DNA from: CG2-30-36-16 sp964372115
GTDB lineage: Bacteria > Bacteroidota > Ignavibacteria > Ignavibacteriales > Ignavibacteriaceae
Reading direction: 5' to 3'
DNA: 64,000 bases
Assembly (NCBI GenBank): GCA_964372115.1
Contig: CAYJPN010000006.1
Location: 62,001-126,000 of the forward strand
The first letter of the stretch is position 1. The number at the start of each line of letters is the position of its first letter. The position numbers and the translations under genes were made by a program. Positions 45,209-51,562 of the stretch are shown here, piece by piece. The notes below the pieces were generated by a model, which saw only the letters and a list, made by a program, of their open reading frames with translations, was not told the DNA's origin and did no database searches.

Positions 45209-45630
45209 AAATTGCAGTTGCAACAAATAACGGAGTAAACGTAACCGGGCATCTCGGCAGATGCCGCTCGTTTATTGTTTACGAACTAGAAAACAATGAG
45301 ATAAAAGAGAGATCATTAAGAGAAAATGTTTTTACTCATCATAACCGCCAGGGTAATGGTGTCGGGCTTGGTCATCACAACCACCACGGCGAAGAACATG
45401 GACATAATCATGGTGAAGGGCAACACGGGCACAATGAATTAGTCGAAGGACTGAGAGACTGCCAGACAGTTATTTTTAACTCGGGCGGTTGGCGTGTTGT
45501 TGAAGATTTGAGAACGAACAATATACAGCCGTTTTTAACAGACGAAACAGACGCAGATAGTGCCGTATACAAATTTATAAAAGGCGAACTTGAAGAACGT
45601 TTAGAAAACAGATGCAGTCATCATGAATAA
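45205..45630 (+). CDS. NifX/NifB-like dinitrogenase cofactor-binding family protein with His-rich insert
   Basis: The 141-residue protein has the NifX-like fold: MKIAVATNNGVNVTGHLGRC at the start, then DCQTVIFNSGGWRVVEDL and a C-terminal helix. Between the second strand and the helix it carries a His-rich loop (residues 45-76, eleven His, for example GHHNHHGEEHGHNHG). The family binds Fe-S or Fe-Mo-S clusters. No nif genes are in the window, so nitrogen fixation is not implied, and the loop suggests metal binding or storage. Confidence 0.87.
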   Translation: MKIAVATNNGVNVTGHLGRCRSFIVYELENNEIKERSLRENVFTHHNRQGNGVGLGHHNHHGEEHGHNHGEGQHGHNELVEGLRDCQTVIFNSGGWRVVEDLRTNNIQPFLTDETDADSAVYKFIKGELEERLENRCSHHE

Positions 45631-46246
45631 TAATCAAAAATATTCTGAAATATTAAACACAATCACTCCTTCGGATACTGAAATTATGCTGAAGGAGTGG
45701 GGTTACAACTTCAGCGCCGAATATATTGAAATGTTAGAAGCTGCCGAACTTAATGCGAAGCACCCGGTTTACGATTTTGCTACCGGCACAGGCCGCATGG
45801 CGGCAATTTTAACACGAATGAATTTTGATATTATTACCGGCGATATTACCGACACACAGCGCCCCGACGCAGTCAAAAGGATCGGGGAGGAATATCTCGG
45901 CAAAGTAAAATTTGTCGATATTAATCTTGAAAAGCTGCCTTATAAATCCAACTCGCTTGAAAATGTTGTTTGTATAAATACACTTCATCATCTCGAAAAT
46001 CCTAAAAAAAGTATAAGCGAGTTAATCAGGGGAATATCAAAAACCGGGACATTACTTATTGCAGATTTTAATACTCTTGGTTTTGATGTGATGGATAAGG
46101 TTCATCAAATAAAAAACAATGAACTCCATACACGCGGAACCGCGACACGAGAGATGGCCGAGAAATTATTATCAGATAGCTTTAACTCAACTATGAATGT
46201 TGTAACCGACCTAAATTGGGGATTGATTGGTAAGAGTAAGAGATAA
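45623..46246 (+). CDS. Class I SAM-dependent methyltransferase
   Basis: The 207-residue protein has a Rossmann core. Motif I is YDFATGTGRMAAIL, and an acidic residue pattern is ITGDITD. VVCINTLHHLENP and GTLLIADFNTLGFDV correspond to motifs IV-V of UbiE/COQ5-like enzymes. The substrate is unknown. It overlaps the NifX-like gene by 8 bp and is the third gene of the DUF134 operon, so its substrate may relate to metal or cofactor handling. The stop lies inside a short tandem repeat. Confidence 0.82.
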   Translation: MNNNQKYSEILNTITPSDTEIMLKEWGYNFSAEYIEMLEAAELNAKHPVYDFATGTGRMAAILTRMNFDIITGDITDTQRPDAVKRIGEEYLGKVKFVDINLEKLPYKSNSLENVVCINTLHHLENPKKSISELIRGISKTGTLLIADFNTLGFDVMDKVHQIKNNELHTRGTATREMAEKLLSDSFNSTMNVVTDLNWGLIGKSKR

Positions 46247-46270
46247 GAAGTAAGAGATAAGAAGTAAGAA
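46237..46270 (+). repeat. 14-bp tandem repeat spanning the methyltransferase stop codon
   Basis: The unit TAAGAGATAAGAAG occurs at 46237-46250 and 46251-46264, with a further partial copy. It includes the stop codon of the methyltransferase gene, so slippage would change the 3' UTR rather than the protein. Confidence 0.85.
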
Positions 46271-46334
46271 AAAAGAGATGTGTGAAAAAATTACTATCAA
46301 ATCTGGTTTTTCTTTAGTAGAGGGATTTAAACAA

Positions 46335-46368
46335 GAGACGGGGTAAACCCCGCCTCAATAATTTTTTT
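46335..46368. terminator. Bidirectional terminator between the methyltransferase and pruA genes
   Basis: GAG-A-CGGGGT and ACCCCG-C-CTC form a GC-rich stem with one mismatch and a short AA loop, followed by AATAATTTTTTTA. It lies between the two convergent genes and ends next to the pruA stop codon. Confidence 0.8.
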
Positions 46369-46369
46369 A

Positions 46370-48001
46370 TTATTCAGCCTGCATGAATGGATATTTCCAA
46401 TCCATCGGCGGAACAAATGTTTCCTTAATAGTTCTTACGGTCATCCAGCGTAACAGGTTCATAGCGCTGCCGGCTTTATCGTTTGTACCTGAAGCGCGAC
46501 CGCCGCCGAACGGCTGCTGACCAACTACTGCTGCGGTTGGCTTATCATTTATGTAGAAGTTGCCCGCTGCATTCTTTAATTTGTCAGACATTTTAACAAG
46601 TATCGCACGATCCTGCGACCAGATGGCGCCGGTTAATGCGTATGGCGAAGTTGTATCGCACAAATCTAAAGTTTCATCAAACTTATCATCATCGTATACA
46701 AAAATCGTCATTACAGGTCCGAATATTTCTTCTTCCATAGTTTTAAATTTTGGATTCGAAGTAACAATTGTAGTCGGCTCAATAAACCATCCTTTAGAGT
46801 CGTCGAAGTTTCCGCCTGTAATTATTTCGGCGTCTTTTGCTTCCCTGGCGTATTTAATATACTCGGTTATACTCTTGAACGCACTTTTATCAATTACAGC
46901 GCCCATAAAGTTTGTAAAATCTTCAATGTCGCCCATCTTAATTTTATTTACTTCGGCAACGTATTTTGTTTTGAATTCATCCCAGCGCGATTTTGGAAAA
47001 TACATTCTGGAAGCAGCGGAACACTTTTGTCCCTGGTACTCGAACGATCCTCTTAATGCGGCAACAACAACACCATTAACATCGGCAGTGTTGTGGACGA
47101 AGATAAAATCTTTACCACCTGTTTCGCCGACAATACGCGGGTAATATTTCATGGTATGAAGATTATTACCAATTGATTTCCACATTGACTGGAATACGCC
47201 GGTAGAACCTGTAAAGTGGATACCAGCAAGATGTTCGCTTGCCATAACCGGATCGCCCACCTGTCCGCCTGAACCGGCTACAAGATTTATCACGCCTTTC
47301 GGCAGTCCGGCTTCTTCCCATAATTTCATCAGATAATATGCCGAGTAAACGGAACTTGATGCGGGTTTCCATAAAGCCACGTTACCAACAAGAGCAGGCG
47401 CAGTCGGAAGGTTACCGGCAATTGAAGTAAAGTTGAAAGGAGTAACAGCAAAAACAAACCCTTCGAGCGGGCGGTATTCCAATCTGTTCCACATTCCTTT
47501 TGGCGAGAAAGGTTGATCCGCCATTATTTGGGTCATATAATAAGAATTGAAACGCCAGAAATCTATTAACTCGCAAGCTGCATCAATTTCTGCCTGGTAG
47601 GCTGTTTTCGATTGACCGAGCATTGTAGCTGCGTTTAATGTGGCACGCCATGGTCCTGCAAGAAGATCGGCGGCTTTTAGAAAAATTGCTACTCTTTGTT
47701 CCCAGGGCATTTCCGACCAGGTTTTACGGGCTTCAAGAGCGGCTTCAATTGCCATCTTTACTTCTTTTTCGCCGGCTTTATGGTAAGTGCCGAGTAAAAT
47801 TGAATGATCGTGCGGCGCACGCATTTCAACAGTTTTACCGGTACGAATTTCTTCGCCGCCAATGATTAAAGGGATATCAACTTGCTGTGAGCGCATCTCT
47901 GCAAGTTTCTTTTTAAGCTCTTCTTTTTCGGGGCTTCCCGGAGCGCAGTTTAATATTGGTTCGTTTAACGGTAACGGTACTTTGAATATTGCATTTGACA
48001 T
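46370..48001 (-). CDS. pruA: L-glutamate gamma-semialdehyde (P5C) dehydrogenase
   Basis: The 543-residue aldehyde dehydrogenase aligns with the single-domain (eukaryote-like) P5C dehydrogenase group. The N-terminus is NAIFKVPLPLNEPIL, and TPFNFTSIAGNLPTAPALVG follows. Catalytic Glu is in VGETGGKDF, and catalytic Cys is in YQGQKCSAASRMYFP. It oxidises P5C semialdehyde to glutamate with NAD+ in proline catabolism. No proline dehydrogenase gene is adjacent. A clear ribosome-binding region (GGGAGGATG) precedes the ATG. Confidence 0.93.
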   Translation of the reverse strand: MSNAIFKVPLPLNEPILNCAPGSPEKEELKKKLAEMRSQQVDIPLIIGGEEIRTGKTVEMRAPHDHSILLGTYHKAGEKEVKMAIEAALEARKTWSEMPWEQRVAIFLKAADLLAGPWRATLNAATMLGQSKTAYQAEIDAACELIDFWRFNSYYMTQIMADQPFSPKGMWNRLEYRPLEGFVFAVTPFNFTSIAGNLPTAPALVGNVALWKPASSSVYSAYYLMKLWEEAGLPKGVINLVAGSGGQVGDPVMASEHLAGIHFTGSTGVFQSMWKSIGNNLHTMKYYPRIVGETGGKDFIFVHNTADVNGVVVAALRGSFEYQGQKCSAASRMYFPKSRWDEFKTKYVAEVNKIKMGDIEDFTNFMGAVIDKSAFKSITEYIKYAREAKDAEIITGGNFDDSKGWFIEPTTIVTSNPKFKTMEEEIFGPVMTIFVYDDDKFDETLDLCDTTSPYALTGAIWSQDRAILVKMSDKLKNAAGNFYINDKPTAAVVGQQPFGGGRASGTNDKAGSAMNLLRWMTVRTIKETFVPPMDWKYPFMQAE

Positions 48002-48142
48002 AATTTCATCCTCCCTATGTTTGAGGTTTTTTTCACATATTTATTAAAAAATCACAGTCAAAAATAGGACGGCAGGGCTGCAAAAGCAATTTAATTAGAA
48101 GTTCGTAAATGGCGCAAACTTGCTTAAATAATCAATCAAATA

Positions 48143-48592
48143 TTAATCTTCTTGCCTATGCTTGAATCTATGTTTTATCAATCTATCCAAGCTAAATTTT
48201 CCGCCTCCGTTTGTTATAAGAACAAGAAGCATCAGAAGATAATAAAGAGGAATTTCGAAACCATTGCCGCTGGCTTCAAAGCCGTTGGAAATGTGAACCG
48301 TAAAAATTGCAACCAGCATTACCACAATCAGCGGGACTGAAATTATTCTTGTCGCTAAACCGAGCGTCAACAAAATTACTCCCGCCGCTTCGGTAGATGC
48401 CGCCATGTAAGCATTTAAAAAAGGGAAAGGCATTCCCATGTTGCCGAACCACCCTGCAACTGCGTCTATATTTTTCCATTTCATTGATGCCGGAACATAA
48501 AACCCGTAAGCCAAAGTAAGGCGCATCAGCAAAAGCGGGATGTCTTTTAATCGTTCTAAATTATCTATAATAATATTATAATATTTTAACAT
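48143..48592 (-). CDS. DoxX-family membrane protein of the RiPP operon (BufD/HvfD-like)
   Basis: The 149-residue protein has four transmembrane helices and the DoxX pattern: LLMRLTLAYGFYVPASMKW, then WFGNMGMPFPFLNAYMAASTEAAGVILLTLGL. DoxX proteins are common fourth members of bufferin/Hvf operons and probably serve redox or export functions at the inner membrane. The start overlaps the DUF2063 gene by 7 bp. It is the last gene of the operon. Confidence 0.85.
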   Translation of the reverse strand: MLKYYNIIIDNLERLKDIPLLLMRLTLAYGFYVPASMKWKNIDAVAGWFGNMGMPFPFLNAYMAASTEAAGVILLTLGLATRIISVPLIVVMLVAIFTVHISNGFEASGNGFEIPLYYLLMLLVLITNGGGKFSLDRLIKHRFKHRQED

Positions 48593-49350
48593 TGTGTATT
48601 CTCATTTTTAAATCCTAATAAAAATCCTTTTTTTTGCAGCGTTGTAAAAAATGATACAAAGTTGCTCAGAAAAGTTTTATAATCTATCTGCTCAAATTCT
48701 GTTGAAGCCTCGAAAGCAAGCTGCTGCAATGAAGTTTCGACTTTTGCTGCTGTTGTAACTGCGCTGGCAAGTAAGGGAGAAATATCCATAAAGTTTACTT
48801 TGTCAAATGCACGGAACATCAATACAAAGTAATTCCCTTTGTCGATATCAGAAATTGTATCAGCAGTTTTAATATGCACAGGGTAATTAAATTGCATTAT
48901 TTCATATTCAGGGCTGATTATTAAAATATCCGACTCAATTAACCCATCTTTAGTAAAAAGAGGCGGTGATTTATCTTCAATCAAAAACAACTCAACCTCT
49001 TTCCATTCAAAATAGAGCAGCTCCGTTAGAAATGGATATTTTTCTTTTAAGTAAATATTTTCACTTTCAATAAAACTATAAAATTCAAACGGTAACCGCC
49101 AGATAAAAGGGGTATTGTGATTGTTTCCGGAAATAAAAAGATCAACTAAATAATCCCATTCGGCATTACTAATTAAATTTTCCGTTAGAGGAAAAGCCGA
49201 GCGCATTGCGTCATCGATGTTGTTATATACAAGCCTTCTGTAGTGATTTATTCTTCCGGGTGTCAATCCTTCAACCGGATTAAGAATACCCGATTTACAG
49301 TAGGATGAAAAGTTTTGCTGCTGCAATTCTGTATAATTAGACAAGTTCAT
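48586..49350 (-). CDS. DUF2063 partner protein of the RiPP-modifying enzyme (BufC/HvfC-like)
   Basis: The 254-residue protein has the DUF2063 N-terminal domain: LQQQNFSSYCKSG, GRINHYRRLVYNNIDDAMRSAFPLTENL, then WDYLVDLFIS and LPFEFYSFIE. In characterised systems this protein recognises the precursor and forms a heterodimer with the DUF692 enzyme. The overlap of 14 bp with the DUF692 gene supports stoichiometric expression. The C-terminal half (about 130-254) is divergent, as usual for the family. Confidence 0.87.
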   Translation of the reverse strand: MNLSNYTELQQQNFSSYCKSGILNPVEGLTPGRINHYRRLVYNNIDDAMRSAFPLTENLISNAEWDYLVDLFISGNNHNTPFIWRLPFEFYSFIESENIYLKEKYPFLTELLYFEWKEVELFLIEDKSPPLFTKDGLIESDILIISPEYEIMQFNYPVHIKTADTISDIDKGNYFVLMFRAFDKVNFMDISPLLASAVTTAAKVETSLQQLAFEASTEFEQIDYKTFLSNFVSFFTTLQKKGFLLGFKNENTQC

Positions 49351-50173
49351 TTTTTAAACTCCACGCTTTTTCACAAATTGTTTCAAGTCGGTTCATTTCG
49401 GCTGCTAACTCATCAAACGCCGGAATGTTAAAATCCCGTTCCAACAAAACCGGGACAGGTATGTTTAACTTGTTAACGGTGAATTCAAACAAAGCATAAA
49501 CATCATCAATAATCGCTTCGCCATGCGTATCAATTATCAAATCATCAGAAACTCTTTCGTGTCCCGCCATGTGAATGTACTGAGTTCTATCGAGTGGAAG
49601 TGAAGTAATAAATTCAAATGGATTATACTTATGATTAAAAGCATTTACGTATACGTTGTTTACATCGAGCAATAACCCGCAGTCTGCTTCATGCAAAACC
49701 GAATTAATAAATTCCGATTCACTTATTTCTGCGGCGACAGGGGTGTAATAAGAAACAATTTCCATCGCAATGTTTCTGCCGAGGAAGTCCTGCACCCGTT
49801 TTATTCTTCCGGCAATATGTGTTACAGCATCCTTCCGAAAAGGAATTGGCAACAGATCGTACAAATGTGCATTACTGCATTTTGAATAGCTGAGGTGTTC
49901 CGAGTAAACATTAATATTGTATTTTTCAAGAAATCCTTTTACCTGCCGAAGAAACGATAAATCAAGTTCTTCAGGACTGCCGATAGATAGTGAAAGTCCG
50001 TGCGAATTGATTGGATATTTTTCCGACAGCTTTTTCATTACTTTTCCCCAATATCCGCCAATGCCGATCCAGTTCTCGGGCGCAAGTTCTATAAACGCAG
50101 GCTGAAGCTGCTCGTTATCAAAAAAGTCTTCGCCGAACTCTTTTCTATATCCTATACCTACAAAATTATTCAT
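49337..50173 (-). CDS. DUF692 multinuclear-iron RiPP-modifying enzyme (MbnB/TglH/BufB/HvfB family)
   Basis: The 278-residue TIM barrel has the family's metal-ligand pattern: His58 (SHGLSLS), Glu92-His93 (YSEHLSY), Glu138 (AMEIVSYY), Asp170 (LLLDVNN), His201 (YIHMAGH), Asp215-x-His217 (IDTHGE) and a Glu in LLERDF. Known members use two or three iron ions and O2 to convert cysteines of a precursor peptide into thioamide/oxazolone, thiooxazole or related groups. The upstream gene encodes a Cys-Gly-repeat peptide, the expected substrate. Confidence 0.9.
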   Translation of the reverse strand: MNNFVGIGYRKEFGEDFFDNEQLQPAFIELAPENWIGIGGYWGKVMKKLSEKYPINSHGLSLSIGSPEELDLSFLRQVKGFLEKYNINVYSEHLSYSKCSNAHLYDLLPIPFRKDAVTHIAGRIKRVQDFLGRNIAMEIVSYYTPVAAEISESEFINSVLHEADCGLLLDVNNVYVNAFNHKYNPFEFITSLPLDRTQYIHMAGHERVSDDLIIDTHGEAIIDDVYALFEFTVNKLNIPVPVLLERDFNIPAFDELAAEMNRLETICEKAWSLKNELV

Positions 50174-50201
50174 TATCTTTTTCCATATTAATATAGAACT
50201 G

Positions 50202-50248
50202 CTGCCGCGCGGCAGAAGCCGATTTGTTACACATCTTTTCCGCGCGGA
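50202..50248 (-). other. Two GC-rich palindromes between precursor and DUF692 genes
   Basis: CTGCCGCGCGGCAG (50202-50215) and TCCGCGCGGA (50239-50248) are perfect palindromes in an otherwise AT-rich spacer. They share the CCGCGCGG core. No T-run follows on the minus strand. They could act as RNA-processing or partial-attenuation sites that let the precursor exceed its enzymes, or as protein-binding sites. Confidence 0.5.
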
Positions 50249-50270
50249 GCCAGCACCTTTTTTTTAATTA

Positions 50271-50678
50271 CTAATTGCCGCACTTACCTTCGCCGCACTT
50301 GGCTTCTTTGGTTTTTGTTTCGTTTACCTTATTATCTTTCATTTTTGCGTCCATCTTTGCTTTTGTGCTGTCGGCGCCTTTTTTCTCGCCGCACTTACCT
50401 TCGCCGCATTTGGCTTCTTTGGTTTTTGTTTCTTTTATTTTAGCATCTTTATCTTTTTTCGCTTCGGTTGACTTGTTTCCGCACTTCATTTCGAAAGACT
50501 TATTTTTTTCTAATTGCTTTTCGAGAAGTGCAATTCTTACCTGAGAACCTGAACCCAGGTCTGAGAAATTAAAAAGATTGGATGGTGATGCGCTAGCCGA
50601 TCCGGCAGCTAAAAGTGAACCGGCAACTAATGAACCGGTGAAAATGAAATTACGAAGATTATTTGAATTGTTTGCCAT
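50271..50678 (-). CDS. Secreted Cys-Gly-repeat RiPP precursor peptide (bufferin/HvfA-like)
   Basis: The 135-residue protein has a Sec-type signal or leader (about 1-31, SLLAAGSASAS). A conserved-looking middle (FNFSDLGSGSQVRIALLEKQ) and a Lys/Glu-rich tail follow. The tail has five Cys, all as KCG: Cys66, 91, 96, 128 and 133. The last four come as two EAKCGEGKCG modules. HvfA-type precursors carry EGKCG repeats whose Cys is converted by the DUF692/DUF2063 pair to a copper-binding group. The genes for that pair are immediately downstream. Confidence 0.88.
   Translation of the reverse strand: MANNSNNLRNFIFTGSLVAGSLLAAGSASASPSNLFNFSDLGSGSQVRIALLEKQLEKNKSFEMKCGNKSTEAKKDKDAKIKETKTKEAKCGEGKCGEKKGADSTKAKMDAKMKDNKVNETKTKEAKCGEGKCGN
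50277..50321 (-). repeat. 45-bp repeat encoding ETKTKEAKCGEGKCG, distal copy
   Basis: Encodes precursor residues 120-134. It differs from 50388-50432 by a single base (a silent change) and encodes the same 15 residues. Confidence 0.93.
50388..50432 (-). repeat. 45-bp repeat encoding ETKTKEAKCGEGKCG, proximal copy
   Basis: Encodes precursor residues 83-97. The two copies are offset by 111 bp (37 codons), so the Cys-Gly module has been duplicated together with a Lys-rich spacer. Confidence 0.93.
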
Positions 50679-50707
50679 AAGGTTTTTCCTTTATTTGATA
50701 AATAAAA

Positions 50708-50735
50708 ATTGATTCGCATGTAAAGACGAATCAAT
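50708..50735 (-). terminator. Terminator-like hairpin between the anti-sigma and precursor genes
   Basis: On the minus strand ATTGATTCG (50735-50727) pairs perfectly with CGAATCAAT (50716-50708) across a ten-base loop, followed by TTTTTATT. It would end or reduce transcription coming from the sigma/anti-sigma genes. Its left arm overlaps the proposed -10 element of the precursor promoter. Confidence 0.6.
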
Positions 50736-50750
50736 CTTTAAAACCTTACA
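50725..50750 (-). promoter_or_regulatory. Candidate ECF-sigma promoter of the RiPP precursor gene
   Basis: On the minus strand TGTAAGG (50750-50744) and CGTC (50728-50725) are separated by 15 bases. This fits the general ECF promoter layout of an AA-containing -35 and a CGTC -10 element. It sits between the anti-sigma gene and the precursor start. Recognition by the neighbouring sigma factor is inferred. Confidence 0.5.
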
Positions 50751-50762
50751 GCGTTTTGTAAA

Positions 50763-50984
50763 TTATTTTATTTTTTCCGAAATATTTTTTTTCCCATCTT
50801 CTGTCAACGCCGCGTTTATTTCAATTTTATTAAAACGGCTGCTTAATAAACGGCTTTGTTTATCAAATCTTCTGCAATAAACGCAGAATAAAAGATGCAG
50901 GCGAAGATTAATTTTTTCCTTAAAACTAATTTTGTTTTCTATATTTTTTTCAACGAACAGCGTTGCTTGTTTACAAGTTATCAT
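50763..50984 (-). CDS. Zinc-finger (zf-HC2) anti-sigma factor
   Basis: The 73-residue protein has the ZAS zinc motif His30-x3-Cys34-x2-Cys37 (LHLLFCVYC) plus Cys4. This is the canonical arrangement of small zinc-binding anti-sigma factors, which bind ECF sigma factors and release them on a redox or metal signal. It has no membrane segment, so it should act in the cytosol. The gene is 5 bp downstream of the sigma factor gene. Confidence 0.87.
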   Translation of the reverse strand: MITCKQATLFVEKNIENKISFKEKINLRLHLLFCVYCRRFDKQSRLLSSRFNKIEINAALTEDGKKNISEKIK

Positions 50985-50989
50985 ATCGG

Positions 50990-51562
50990 TCAGCTTTTTA
51001 AATAATGTTTTTCAAGGCAGTTTCTCATTTTCAGTTTTACACGATGAATGAGTACCCAGTAGTTAGACGATGAAATTTCAAGTTCCTGACAAATTTCATT
51101 CGTTTCTTTGTCATCTATAAATTTCAATGAAAAAATAAGGTTCTGAATTTCATTCAATTGCTTTTTGCAGAATTCAAGAAATTTGCCCAAATCTAAAAAA
51201 TCATTTGTAGATTCAATAGTAGATTGCCAGTCCTGCGGAGCGGATTCTTTTTTCCAATGCCCCATTTCGTCAAAAAAAACATCTTCTTCATCAAGTATAA
51301 CGGGCGACTCTTCCTTTATCTTTCGCGCTTTAGCTCTGTAATAATCAATTATTTTATTTTTAATTAAAAAATAAAGCCAGTTGCGTTCTGAAATTTCACC
51401 CCGGTAACTTTCTTTATTTCTTAGAGCAGCGAGAAATGTATCCTGCACTAAATCTTTCGCTGCTTCGTAATCATTTATACGGAGGAAAGAAAACCGGAAA
51501 AGTTCATCGGAATATTTTTCTACCCATTTATCCGGGTTTAAAGTATAATTTTTTTCGTTCAT
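50990..51562 (-). CDS. ECF RNA polymerase sigma factor of the RiPP operon
   Basis: The 190-residue protein has sigma-2 (ELFRFSFLRINDYEAAKDLVQDTFLAAL, with WLYFLIKNKIIDYYR) and sigma-4 (KETNEICQELEISSSNYWVLIHRVKLKM). The linker MGHWKKESAPQDW resembles the sigma subgroup found next to small zf-HC2 proteins in proteobacterial and Bacteroidota loci. It probably drives the precursor operon downstream. Its ATG overlaps the stop of the histidine kinase gene (ATGA), so the two are translationally coupled. Confidence 0.92.
   Translation of the reverse strand: MNEKNYTLNPDKWVEKYSDELFRFSFLRINDYEAAKDLVQDTFLAALRNKESYRGEISERNWLYFLIKNKIIDYYRAKARKIKEESPVILDEEDVFFDEMGHWKKESAPQDWQSTIESTNDFLDLGKFLEFCKKQLNEIQNLIFSLKFIDDKETNEICQELEISSSNYWVLIHRVKLKMRNCLEKHYLKS

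Noticed and set aside
45205..45630. NifX-like protein as evidence for nitrogen fixation
   Set aside because: The family is widespread outside nitrogen fixers and no nifHDKENB gene is in the window.
46237..46270. Tandem TAAGAGATAAGAAG units as a possible CRISPR start
   Set aside because: Units are contiguous without spacers and number only about two and a half, so this is a simple tandem repeat.
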